A DNA stretch of 64,000 nucleotides from Euryodendron excelsum (taxonomy: Eukaryota; Streptophyta; Magnoliopsida; Ericales; Pentaphylacaceae): contig CM065390.1 of assembly GCA_033060915.1 (NCBI GenBank), positions 14,476,001 through 14,540,000 of the forward strand, in the 5' to 3' direction. Position 1 is the first letter of the stretch; the number at the start of each line of letters is the position of its first letter. The notes under the pieces were generated by a model. The model saw only the letters and a list, made by a program, of their open reading frames with translations, had not been told where the DNA came from and made no database searches. The position numbers and the translations under genes are program-made. This document shows positions 1 to 10,611 of this stretch, one piece after another.

Positions 1-1010
1 TGTCTAGAAACAAGTGTAATCGAAAATTGTAAAGCAATACTTTTTGATTGATATGAAGACTTACGAAGGATTTGTTGGTCATGAAATGTTTTTATCTTGG
101 CCTTAGAGATCTTTGCATTCTCATACGCATCATTTCGGAGTTCTTCAAGTTCATTGAGTTGTAGCTTCTTAGTTTGGTCAGCCGCATCTATGTTCTCATT
201 AAATTGGCAAATGACCCAATAGACTTTGTGCTTAATTTCCACTAGAAGGTGACATAATTTTTCATACACAAGCTTGTAAAGAAAAGTACCTAACATAGTT
301 TTGTAAGTAGTTCTATAAGCTCAGAGTGTATTCACTAACCTTAAGGACCAGTCTTTACGGTTAGGATTAACAGTTTTTTCAAGAATGTGTTTAATCTCCC
401 GGTTAGCTAACTCAACTTGGCCACTAGTTTGGGAATGATAAGGTGTACTAACATTGTAAACGACCCTATACTTTTGCATTAACATTCCAACATATTTATT
501 GCAAAAGTGAGTACAACCATCACTAATGACAGCACGAGACATACCAAAGCGAGAAAAGATATTATCCTTTAAGAACTTGACCACAACACGGTGATCATTG
601 GTACGAGAAGCAACAGCCTCCATCCATGTAGACACATAATCAATGGCCACAAGAATATAAAAGAATCCAAATGAACTAGGGAACAATCCCATGAAATCAA
701 TACCCCAACAATCAAATATTTTAATAAGTAAGAATGGGGTTGAGGGGCATCATGTGCCCTCTAGTTAGACTTTCTAGTCGTTGACACTTATCACAGGATG
801 TGCAAAAAGTTTGAACATCACGAAATATGGTAGGCCACTATAAGCCAAATTGCAGAATCTTTGCAACTGTCTTTTTCGAACTAAAATGCCCACTACAAGC
901 ATAAGAGTGACGAACTCCATGACATATTGAAACTCATTGTTGGGGATACACCGACGAATTATTTGATCGGGATAATACTTGAACTCTTGCCAATAGCCAA
1001 AAAGTTGGCT
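1..1010 (-). pseudogene. Athila integrase, degenerate
   Basis: The clear core is 321-692, with first Asp in VAIDYVSTWMEAV, second Asp in VISDGCTHF and catalytic Glu in SGQVELANREIK. Towards 1000 lies the broken zinc-binding N-terminal part; towards 1 the C-terminal part continues in shifted frames (LQLNELEELRNDAYENAKI near 90-180). The usual ISDxGTHF order is altered to ISDGCTHF, so a conserved position has changed. With several stops the protein cannot be made. Family identity is certain; exact limits are not. Confidence 0.88.
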
Positions 1011-1155
1011 ATATCAGCGAACCATGGAACAGTTGTTTGAGAAAATGCTTAGATTTTGAAAAGATGCTCATCCAGAAAATTCTCATTGATAGGGAAAGTA
1101 TCTTTGACTTCCCCATCAATAAGGAGCTATGACAAATGGATAGCAACAATATTCT

Positions 1156-1530
1156 CTACCCCTTTCTTGTCTCGAATTTTAATGTGGAACTCTTATAACA
1201 AAAGAATTCAATGGATGAAGCATGGTTTGCATTAAGCTTGGTTAACAAGTACTTTAGTGTAGAATGGTCAGTATATATAATGACTAATGACCCCACCAAG
1301 TAAGAATAAAATTTATCTAATCCAAAAACAACATCAAGGAGTTCCTTTTCAGTTGTGGTATAGTTCAATTGGGCTTTATTTAAGGTTTTGCTTGCATAAT
1401 AAATAACATAGGGTTTCTTGTCCACTCTCTGTCCCAAAACTGCTCTTACAGCATAATCACTAGCATCACACATCAACTCTAAAGGTGATGACCAATCGGG
1501 TGACCAATTGATAGGTGCAGTTGTCAGCAA
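1156..1530 (-). pseudogene. Athila RNase H domain
   Basis: An open stretch of 124 codons shows the Ty3/gypsy RNase H pattern: LMCDASDYAVRAVLGQR carries the first catalytic Asp, TTEKELLDVVF the Glu and IIYTDHSTLKYLL the second Asp. It begins with LTTAPI, the usual join from the reverse transcriptase connection domain. It is the best preserved part of pol here, but follows a truncated reverse transcriptase. Confidence 0.9.
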
Positions 1531-2251
1531 CTCTTTAAGCTTGTCGAAAGGACATGTGAAAGTCGTTTTATCCTGATCGTCTAGGGCAATAGCAATTTGA
1601 TTGTACCTAGAGTACCTATTTAAAAAATAGTAAAGGCCCGTCCTGCCACTCGTTTTAAAACTTGGTCCAAGAATGAGAGTGGAAAGTGGTCTTTTCTAGT
1701 AACAACATTCAGTTGATGATAGTTAACTGAATGAGTGTGTACCCAGTTTAAATCCTAGTGAGCACTAGTTCATTTTTCTCATTTTGAATTACCATGACTT
1801 CAGATTTCTTAAGAACAACTTGGGTTGGATTAACCCACTTTGAATCAAAGATGAGGTATATGATACCTTCATCGAGAAGCTTTAGTACTTCTCCTTTCAC
1901 AACTTCTTTCATATTGAGATTTAAAAGCCTTTGCATTTGACATACTGGTTTAGACTCTTCCTCGAGATATATGCGATGTAAGCATACAAAAGAACTAATA
2001 CCGTGAAGGTTTGCAATGGTCCAATCTAAGGCTTTTCGATGATTGTTTAGCACTTTCACAAAGCTCTTCTCTTGACTTTCAGACAGGCTAGAAGACATAA
2101 CAATAGGATAAGACTCACCTTCACCCAAGAATACATCCTTCAATGTAGATGGTAAAGGTTTTCTTTCCAGAGTGGGTGCTTTTTGTTCAGAAGAGACAGG
2201 CTTTATGACACTAAAAATTATAGGCTCAAATGATGGGGTCCAGTGACCCAC
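1531..2251 (-). pseudogene. Athila reverse transcriptase, internally deleted
   Basis: The open part 1748-2251 contains the N-terminal fingers region (VVKGEVLKLLDEGIIY, WVNPTQVVLKKS). After stops and frame changes, weak matches to the YRKLNAVTRKDHFPL and TTFTCPF blocks continue to about 1551; then the sequence jumps to the KLKELLTTAPI segment leading into RNase H. The stretch that should hold the YxDD catalytic box and the rest of the palm and connection is absent, by comparison with known Athila proteins roughly 170 residues. The enzyme is dead. Confidence 0.85.
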
Positions 2252-2605
2252 TTACATACATTATTTTCTCTCTATCATTCCAGTAATTATGTCCCTACAC
2301 TTGACATTGTCACAATCTAACCGGTCATGTGACTTGCTCAAAACAAGAGCTTTTTTAATAGGATCCTCGAAAAATTCACTCTCAAAATACTCTTGCACAA
2401 TAAACTCAATGCAGTCTACTCATTTAATGTCCATATGCTCTCCCGGTTGTTTTCCAATTGAAAAGATATTTATCTCGACAGTCATATTCCCAAATGATAA
2501 CTTTAACAGCCCATCCCTATAATAAATTACAGCATTACACGTGGTTAGGAATGGTCATCCTATGATAATAAAAATTTAGGAATGAGCACTGATGCTTTCA
2601 ACCGG

Positions 2606-3220
2606 TTATGTATCTAACACAATGAAATCTACTGGATAGTAAAACTTATCTATTTGAATGAGAAAATCATCCATAATACCCCTAGGAACCTTAATAGATC
2701 TGTCAGCTAATTGCAAGGCAACACGTGTAAGGCGCAACTCACCTAATCTGAGTTGTTGATAAATCGAATAGGGAAGTAGATTGACACTTGCTCCTAGATT
2801 AAGAAAGCCTCGATCTATCTTGTTTTTCCTTATTGTACATGAAACAATAGGACATTCGGAGTCCTTATACTTCAGTGGGGACTTACATTGCAAAATTACA
2901 CTCTGACTGTCATTCATAAAAGCTATTTCTTGGACATGCAACTTCCTTTTCACAGTACACAAGTCCTTCAAAAACTTGATATGGAAGAAAATTTACTTAA
3001 TGGCATCTAAGATTGAAATGTTGACCTTAACTTGCTTAAACACTTCATAAATTTCAGAATTCAGAAACTCATGTTTTGGTTTGGTTAATCTATGAGGAAA
3101 CATGGCATATTTCACAACATCAATGCCCTCATCTTCATATGCTCTAGTTAGCTCTAAAACTGGCTCAATTTTCTTTTTCTCTCTCTCACTCTCATCTTTT
3201 TCTCTTTCTTGTTCTCTCAC
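2606..3220 (-). pseudogene. Athila aspartic protease region with upstream linker
   Basis: Two open stretches, 2993-3220 and 2606-2971, are separated by a short break. The first has the linker motif FPHRLTKPKHE and ends VNISILDAIK; the second starts DLCTVKRKL and carries the retropepsin-like core. The flap-side motif LQLADRSIKVPRG and the end PVDFIVLDT are typical. The active-site triplet is changed: family members read LDLGAS, here it is LNLGAS, replacing the catalytic Asp by Asn. Confidence 0.88.
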
Positions 3221-3564
3221 ATCTCCATTTCCTTCATCACTGACCTTAAGAGTTTCTTTTCTAGGTGGAATGGTTTTATCAATGATTTTTCACTCCTCAG
3301 GGTTGATGGATTGGACTTGTTCATGACTGGATTGAGGATCAGTTATCGCTTCAGTCATGTTTACTTGCTTTGTGAGATTTGGATTTGGTTGCGGTTGAGA
3401 TGGAAATCTCCTCGACACTTGTTAAGTCAAAACTTATGTCGAGTTAAACATTTGTTTTGCTATGTCCTTCAACATCCTAGTGTGTTGGTCTAACAGTTTG
3501 TCATGCATATCCACCCTATTATTAACTCCTCTCATATCATTTGTTAATTGATGAACATTATCTT

Positions 3565-4710
3565 CTAAAGGTCTTTTACGAGGGGGTTGATATGTATTAG
3601 GTTAGGGTTGGAAAGACATGAATTATTGAGCTTGAACAGATTGGAATTGGAAAGGTTGAGGGTTTTAAGGCCCTCCTTGGAATGCTTGAGGATTCGAAGG
3701 GCTCTCGTTTCTCCACCCAAAGTTTGGGTGATTTTGCCATCCAAGGTTATATGTGTTCGAGAAAAGGTTCTCCCTAACCCATTGATCATTATATGTACCC
3801 CGATATTGGCCAACTGTATTGGCTTGGTCATGTAAGGCCTCCATGAATCCTGGTATAATTGGACATGCAGCATTTTCATATTCCATTGTACCACACATTA
3901 AACAACTCTCTTCCCTGTAAAACTTATTATTCACAATATTGTCCTTACTTATCTCTATGGCTTCTAACTTTCGGGTAAGTGCAGCTATTCTAGCATTCAG
4001 ATCATTCACTTGATTAAGCTGAAATATTACCCTTGGCTTAGCCTCATGATTTTGGGTCCCAGTTGTGGCCCAATCTCTATCCAAATTCGCTAAGTAATCA
4101 AAAAAGTCATACAATTTAGATGAGTCTTTGTCATACAAGGTCTCTACGCACATAGACTTAATGAATTGCTTCAGCTGTGGAGTCAATGATGAATATAAAG
4201 TATTTATGATATGCCAATTGGTGAAACCATAATGTGGACAAGCACTCAACAAATCTGTGAATCTTTTCCAACATTAGAAAAACGATTCACTAAAACAGGG
4301 GCAAATTGAGAGATTTGGGGACGAATCGACTCAGTTTTATGCTTAGGGAATAATTTTTTCAAGAATTCTATCTGAAGATCTTGCCAAGAATGAATAGACC
4401 TAGGCCGCAATGAATTGAATCATGTCTTGGCCTTATCTTTGAGAGAAAACGGGAAGAGTTTCAAAAGTACAACTTCCTATGGGTAAGAATTATCGAAGAA
4501 CATAGAGTATACATCCTCAAAATCTTTTATGTGCTGATATAATTTTTCAGAATCAAAACTATGGAATGAAGTCAACAGTTGGATCATTCCTAGCTTTAAA
4601 GTCATTGCGGTCTGATGCGTAAGAAAAATGATATAAGAGGTAGGTGCTTGTCTAGTGAGATTCAAATAATCTTTGAGAGATCTATGGGGAGGATCACCAT
4701 GTACACACCC
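3565..4710 (-). pseudogene. Athila gag, middle and C-terminal part
   Basis: Overlapping open stretches in different frames (4477-4773, 3665-4252, 3565-3894) give one broken gag. Visible blocks are VHGDPPHRSLKDYL at the start, LSACPHYGFTNWHIINTLYSSLTPQLKQ in the capsid-like region, and a zinc-knuckle remnant beginning CLMCGTMEYENAACP, where the expected His of the CCHC box is not seen. It ends with QANTVGQY and YNLGWQNHPNFGW, an Athila signature. The first 63 bases of the 4477-4773 frame (4711-4773) belong to the inserted LTR, not to gag. Confidence 0.88.
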
Positions 4711-5467
4711 TGTCGCGCCCCGTTTTTTTCGGACCAAGTCCTTTCGGCTTGAAAAAACAAGGAATTCTGTCATTAGAACTCTTCCTCCAAGAAGAACGAG
4801 TGCGACTAGGTTTAAACTTGAAAACTTGATTTGATTAAGAGTTTTTTAGAAAAATGAAAGTCGCTACCTAACTTGATTTAGGTGAGTTAGGGCACCTAAG
4901 ACTAAGTATAATCTGAAGATTAAACTTAGGATTTTTTAAAAAAGTTTTGAAAAACTCCCTCAAGAGAGGGTTTTTAAAAAAATAGGTTGTTTGGCAACCT
5001 TAAGAAAGTCTTGAGCCCTTTTTTTTTAAAGTAACTCCATTTTGGTCATTCGAAAACATAAATCTATGGTCCGAGAGTTGATTACGTATAAGGAAGATAT
5101 CCTAAGATCATCACCCTACCCCGCCCTTTCGGTACCTACATGTCTAATCATCATTTTGTTCACTCACTAGAATAACTGGTTAACATTATCTACTTAATAT
5201 CTAATTTAGAATTTTGAAAATGAGGTTTATTCATCACTTTTTGGATGAATGATACATGTGCGAGTCTAGAGGAAAAATGTTTGAAAACATGGAAGCTTTG
5301 AAGGATTTTTGAGACAAGGATCTTGAATTGATAGAGAGTTTTGAAAAAGGGATTGCAGTTGAAATAGAAGTTATAACCGCACAATTTTAGGTTGCTTCTG
5401 TATCTTATTTGGCGATAATCAGGTCATTCGTAGTTCGGGCAATGGCCCGATAGAAAAGAGGCGCATT

Positions 5468-5575
5468 GGGGCCTTTGAAAAGTTTGAAGACACTTTAAGA
5501 TCTTTGAAAAAGTTTGAAGACACTTTAAGATCTTTGGAAAAGTTTGAAGACACTTTGTGGTATTTGGAAAAAAAG
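5468..5575. repeat. Three tandem copies of a 31-bp unit in the long LTR
   Basis: Three near-identical units containing AAGTTTGAAGACACTTT follow each other with period about 31 bp; the third diverges at its end. They lie in a wider TTTGAAA-rich stretch (5270-6080). Confidence 0.8.
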
Positions 5576-6119
5576 AACTTGAGAGTTTTAGAAATCAGAT
5601 GTTGGAGTGTTTTTGGAATAGGACTCGAAGGTTTTTGAAAATTGCTCTTGAAATAGGGTTTTGAAGTCCTTTGAAATGTTTTGGAATAACTAAATTGAGC
5701 TTTGGAAATGCTTCGAAATAACTCAAGAGGGTTTTAAAAATGTTTTGAGGTATTGTTTTGAAAACCTTGGAGGTATAATTTTAGAGTGTTTTAGTAAATT
5801 GGTTTTTGGAAAGTTTTTTTTTAAAGTGGTTTTTGAAATCACCTATGACTTTGGAATTCTAATATGGACAACCTTGAAAATTGAATTTAATGTATCACCT
5901 TCCTTTGGGATCCCTAACCATAAAAGGGACAAGAACACCTTAGGGTTATGAGTCCTTGAAAACGTTTTTGGAAATACTTTAAAGATAGAGTGTAGGAGTA
6001 TATGAAAAGGGTATGGAGTTGGTTTTTGAAATCTCAAGAGGGTAGAAGGTTTTGGAAAAATGGGTTATAAGAATAGTTTTGAATAGAAAGATCATTTAAA
6101 AAGGGTTCCATGAGTTCGA

Positions 6120-6350
6120 ACCTTGTAGTATGTTAACCTAGGTTAGGTTGGCCTAAGGTTAGTGGTGACCTAAGGTTAACTAACTTGGGTTATGTTAACC
6201 TAGGGTTGAGGTGACCTAGAGTCAACTAACTCGGATTTGGTTAACTTAGGGTTGGACAACTAGGGTCAAGTTAACCTAGGGTTGGACAACTAAAGACAAG
6301 TTAGCCTAGGGTTGGATAACTAGGGTCAAGTTAACCTAGGGTTGGATTGG
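6120..6350. repeat. Short-period repeats built on GTTAACCTAGGGTTGGA
   Basis: Many imperfect copies of a motif around GTTAACCTAGGGTTGGA and GACAACTAGGGTCAAG occur head to tail with period about 35 bp in the clearest part (6240-6350). The motif contains the palindromic core CCTAGG. Confidence 0.8.
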
Positions 6351-6689
6351 AAGATAGTTTTGAAAGGTGGTTTTATACATTTTTGAAAATATTTTTGGAA
6401 AATAAATCATGTTATGCAAAGGACTTTGGTAAACAACCCTTTTGAAGATCATTTCCATGAAAATTTGACTCTAGCCATGGATATGGTTTATATGGTTGGT
6501 GTTTAAAAACTGTTTCGAAGAAGGTTTTCTTAGGACTATTATAGCCTTTATCTTGAAAAGAGTAGGGATTCCAAAAATCAATACAATGATGACAATTTTT
6601 TGAAAAACCTTTTTTAATGCAAAGATGGAGAGAACGAACTTTTGAAAACCATTTTTGAGAAGAAGATTTTAGAAACCAATTTTCAAAGA

Positions 6690-6985
6690 AAACCATTCTA
6701 ACCAGTTAAGGTTCCTATAGCCAATACAAAAGGGAGACCACTCAAGAGAGGGTTCCATGGGGCCATTCCAACCACTAAACTTGAGAAAATAGAAACCTTA
6801 GAAATCAAATAGTTTGAAAACTATTTTTGTGCAAGATTAAAAAGAGAAGAGAAACATTCTAACAATTTAGGGTTCCTATGGCCAATATAAAAGGCGACCA
6901 CTCAAGAGAGGGTTTCATGGGGCCATTCCAACCACTAAACTTGAGAGAATAGTAACCTTGAGAATTAGAGAGTTTGAAAAGCATT
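6690..6985. repeat. Two tandem copies of a ~145-bp unit
   Basis: Both copies contain, in the same order, a CATTCTAAC block, GGTTCCTATRGCCAATA, GACCACTCAAGAGAGGGTT and CATTCCAACCACTAAACTTG. They differ at scattered positions, suggesting an old duplication within the LTR. Confidence 0.85.
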
Positions 6986-7756
6986 TTTGTGCAAGTTGGA
7001 ATGCAAGGGTGCAAAAATGTGAGTTAGGGGTTAATGGAAAAATTTTCTAAGAAATGATTTCCTAGAACCTCATTCTAAACTTCAAGGGACCAACTCTTAG
7101 AACCGTTTTGAAGGGGATATGGAGCTTGAAAATGTCATGTAAATAAGAATAATGTAAGTTTTGAAAAACATGGTTATAAACATGAAAATAAAGCCAAGCA
7201 CACAAGACATGAACAAGATAACAATATGCAAGGGGGTCATTAATTCATACAAGGCTTTAGGCTACACCACATAATCAAGGGGCTCCAAGGTCATACCATC
7301 TTAAAGTAGGCTAGTGAGAGATTCTCCTACACGGTGGCTCTCACTAACTTTTCCCTAGACATGAACTAAGAGCCCTCTTGCTTCAAGCATGCAAGAAAGG
7401 GGGGTAGAAGGTCGGGATTAAAATAGAGAATAACCTAAGTAGGCTAGGAGGGAGAAGAGAGGAGTGGGGGAAGACAAGAATATAAAAAAAATACCACTTT
7501 TTGTCTTCAATACACTTGCAATCTTCTATGGATGTCTTGACTTGAGCTTGGATGGCTTTAGGTGTACTTGAAGGGTTAGAAGAATGTGTTTTATGATATG
7601 GAAGGCTATGTAGGTGAAGTATATGGGTTAGGGGGAGGTGGAATCTAACCTAAGTGTTTAAGGTGTGAGATGTATATAGGAATTCGAGATTCTAGAGTAG
7701 TTTTTGCATAGCTTCGCTATCAATTTTAATGTAGGAATATGCAAAGGGGGATGCTT

Positions 7757-7766
7757 GTATTTATAG
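7757..7766 (-). promoter_or_regulatory. TATA box of the long LTR
   Basis: The minus strand reads CTATAAATAC, the consensus plant TATA box, in an otherwise featureless stretch about 1.75 kb inside the inferred LTR start. This sets the transcription direction of the inserted element to minus. Confidence 0.6.
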
Positions 7767-8104
7767 GCAATCTAAGAGAAGCCAGGCGCATGTACCACAT
7801 GTGCCAGTACTGTTTTATTGCCAGAGTGCCACGTGGCACCCATAGTACTGGATAAATCTTGACGGTTAATCAAAATTTGGCCGATCTGATCAAAATCTAG
7901 GCGCATGTAGCATACGCTCTGTCACCGGGAGTGTTTGTTTAAATTTTGCCTCGATAATTAAGCCAACCGGGAAGGTTTTGGAGGAATCGGTTACATCCAC
8001 GACGTTCTCCTAGGGTTTCTCATAAAATTTCGTGTTTTTGAAAAGTTTGAATGGTGTTTGGAAGTGTGAGATATCGTCTCGGAAAGCATGTATAAAATCC
8101 CATC

Positions 8105-8550
8105 TCTGCGGAGCGTCTGTGATACGCTCTATGGGGGTTCAAAAGTGGCTGTTTGTGTGCTGCATGATCAAGGCCTTCAGGAAGCGATCTCTTCAATCGG
8201 ACCGTACCGATGGAAAGTACTCTGAAAAAACTTTCAGGAATTTCCTAATTTACGCATTTTTCAAGTCGTTTGACGGTGCGTTATAATCAGGGAATTGGGA
8301 AAAAAGTCAATATTGGCGAAGTGTCTGCGAGACGCTCCAGGGGTGGCTGAAACTAGTAGTTTTTGAGCCACGCGATGAGGGACTTCGGGAAGCGATCTAT
8401 CTGATTGAGCCGTATCGATGGAAAGACCCATGAATCAGCTTTCAAAGATTCCCTAGTTTACGCATTTCTCAAGTCATTTGACGGTGCGTTATAGTCAGAG
8501 AATCGGGAGAAAAAACAATTTTGGCGGAGCATCTGTGAGACGTTCCAGGG
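8105..8550. repeat. Two and a part copies of a ~208-bp unit
   Basis: Copies share GGAAGCGATCT, CCGTAYCGATGGAAAG, TTTACGCATTT and TTTGACGGTGCGTTAT in the same order; the last motif recurs at 8271 and 8479, giving a period of 208 bp. A third copy begins near 8520 and breaks off after the CTGTGAGACGTTCCAGGG part. Confidence 0.85.
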
Positions 8551-9014
8551 AACTTTTATTGAGTCGGGCCTGTTTAGCGTTGGAAGGTCCTCTTTAGGTT
8601 AAACAGGGGTGTATGGCAAGACCCAGCGTTTAAAATTCTAGGATTGGTGTAGTTTCCGGGGCGCGTTCAGGTTGTCAGGGGCAAAATGGTCATTTTGGCC
8701 AAGTTTGGTTAAAAATGGCCAAGAATGGATCAGAGCGTTATGTTAAGCGTGCCAAGTCATTCAGGGGTGATCCCAAGGGAGTCTTTCACTGCTCGGTGGG
8801 ATTTGTGCAGTGCTGAGGCGTTCAAGGGCGAAACGGTCATTTTAACCGGAGTTAGTCGGAATGGGACCAGAATTGAACCGAATGGCATGCAGAGTACACC
8901 TAACTGTTTAGTAGCACTTTTGAAGGGTGGACTTATCATTTTAAGGGATTTTGAAGTTTCTCAAAACTTGCCTGGAGGGCCAAGGGGCAAGTTCGGGCTA
9001 ACAGGCACCGATGT

Positions 9015-9360
9015 TGACCTAGGTGTTGGTTCCCGAGACCGCCCGGTCTAGAAAAACTACCTATGCAGTGTTAGTCCCTGAGACTGCTCGGTCTCAGAGA
9101 GCTACTTGTAGAGTGGTGTTGGTTTCTGAGAACGCTTGGTCTTAGAAAGCTACATGTGATGGTGGTGTTGGTCTCCGAGAACGCCAAGTCTTGGGGAACT
9201 ACCAAATGACGGACATCCTACATTGGTGGGCTAGCAGGCGCCAAAAGTGAACCGTCTAGAATTTGATGAGGTGTTGGTCCCCGAGATCGCTCGATCTCGA
9301 GAAGCTATCTGGATGGTGTTGGTTTCCGAGACCACCCGATCCTGGAAAGCTGCCTGGAAT
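9015..9360. repeat. Tandem array of a ~60-bp GC-rich unit
   Basis: Five or six diverged copies run on the pattern GTGTTGGTYYCCGAGA, then a CGCYCGGTCT-like core, then a GAAGCTACCT-like end. The unit contains a short inverted repeat (GAGACCG...CGGTCTC in the best copies), so each could fold into a hairpin. An unrelated piece interrupts the array near 9200-9265. Confidence 0.8.
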
Positions 9361-9517
9361 GCCTAAGGGCATGACGGTGTTTATGGGCCCGGGAAGCAAC
9401 TAGTTGACTGGATTGGAGTGTGAAAGACTCGTCTTGGGCTTGCATGTGTTGTGATGTTTGAAAACTGGGTCCAGTCAAGCCAGAGATTGCCGAGCAGGCA
9501 AAAATAAGGTGCTTACA

Positions 9518-9718
9518 CGTACCTTCAGGTACATTATTTGGATTTAGCGGGTTAGGAGTCACAAGTGGTTGATAAACAAATTCTTCCACCATTGGGATAA
9601 AACTAGGACCTTGGTTAACTAACGGAATGTTTAGAACATAAGTTTTAAATGGGGAAAGAGTGCGGAAGATGGGAGAAAGATCACTAGAAGAGTCAACGCT
9701 TACCAATCGTTCATGCAC
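9518..9718 (-). pseudogene. Athila gag, N-terminal part
   Basis: About 67 open codons run from MHERLVSVDSS through TYVLNIPLVNQG and FVYQPLVTPN to NNVPEGT, where the inserted LTR begins. The frame continues on the other side as VHGDPPHRSL at about 4710, so these two pieces were one gene. True gag start not determined. Confidence 0.7.
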
Positions 9719-10582
9719 ATCTCTAATGAAATATTTTATAAAAGTATGCGTACCCTATGAAGACATAAATTAACCTTGCCCGAAACATCAATACGAAAAA
9801 AAAACACTAAAAAGAGAATAAAAAGAGAAAAAAGAAAATAACTGTACACAAAAATAACAAACGAAAATAATGTTAGATATGTTGGTAACAACGCTATGGT
9901 AATCTTAGTGAGCGACGTCGATCTAAATAGGCAGTAAATCAACTCGAAATAAGGTTATCCACAATAATCAAATAAAATAAACAATATATATATATATATA
10001 TATAAAGCTATATGGTCACAATATCGAGCGACGCTGACTTAAATAGAAGATGAATCAACTCGAAAGGTAAACCACAAATAAAAAGAAAAAGATCTGAAAT
10101 AAAGTGTAGAAAATAAAATGTTAGAATGGTAACCAACATTAGTTATCCACTAAATAAAATAAAATGTTAAATAGTTAATAAGTTAGATGAGTTATATGGG
10201 TTGGATGAAGATTAAAAATAAAAAAATATGGTAATCAACTTGATTGGCTTTGTTCAGCAATAGGCGAGTATGCCAACCAAAGAGGTTGACCACAAAATAA
10301 ATAAAAATTAAAAGAAAAAGAACTAAATATATACGAATATACAAGTTAGCAATGGAATAAAGTAATAAGTGAGTATAGACCACTGATCAATTGGTATACA
10401 CCTTCCAATTCTTTCGTCAAGCTAGGAAAGTAATCAATTGTCCTTAAATCCACAAAGGTATTATTATTATTTTTTTAATTTTCAAATTTTTGAATTTTGA
10501 ATTTTTAACTATTTATTATAAATTTCAAAACTTTTATTTTTAATTTTTGAATTTTTGAATTTTTTGCATGATTTTATTAAAG
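9719..10582 (-). other. Athila untranslated leader between primer site and gag
   Basis: This AT-rich stretch shows no convincing reading frame. It contains a TA microsatellite at about 9987-10004 and two similar copies (near 9900-9960 and 10020-10075) of a segment with GCGACG, CTTAAATAG/CTAAATAG and GAATCAACTCGAAA, an internal duplication. Confidence 0.6.
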
Positions 10583-10604
10583 TCGTTCCTCGACAACAAC
10601 GCCA
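10583..10604 (-). promoter_or_regulatory. tRNA-Asp-type primer binding site of the Athila element
   Basis: The minus strand reads TGGCGTTGTTGTCGAGGAAC, a decayed version of the TGGCGCCGTTGCCGGGGA site of Athila elements, which pairs with the 3' end of tRNA-Asp. It sits just inside the LTR end, where a primer binding site must be. Confidence 0.82.
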
Positions 10605-10611
10605 AAATATT

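Larger units (their letters stand above)
4711..9517 (-). mobile_element. 4.8 kb solo-LTR-like insertion inside Athila gag (long-LTR Ty3/gypsy type)
   Basis: Gag coding sequence stops at 4710 and resumes at about 9518. The block between starts, read on the minus strand, TGTAAGCACC and ends GGGCGCGACA, giving TG...CA ends as in LTRs. A strong plant TATA box (CTATAAATAC, minus) lies at 7757-7766, dividing it into about 1.75 kb of U3 and 3.05 kb of R/U5. I see no gag or pol domain and no terminal direct repeats, so a solo LTR fits best. LTRs of this length occur in the Tat/Ogre branch, which I infer but cannot prove. The target duplication is not clean; a 4-bp acac match around 4703-4708 and 9514-9518 is possible. 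A non-autonomous derivative is the alternative. Confidence 0.75.

Noticed and set aside
8725..9051. 108-codon open frame on plus
   Set aside because: Lies in the non-coding long LTR across diverged repeat units; no family resemblance.
4711..9517. Reading the block as a complete element with two LTRs
   Set aside because: I found no direct repeat between its ends and no gag/pol trace.
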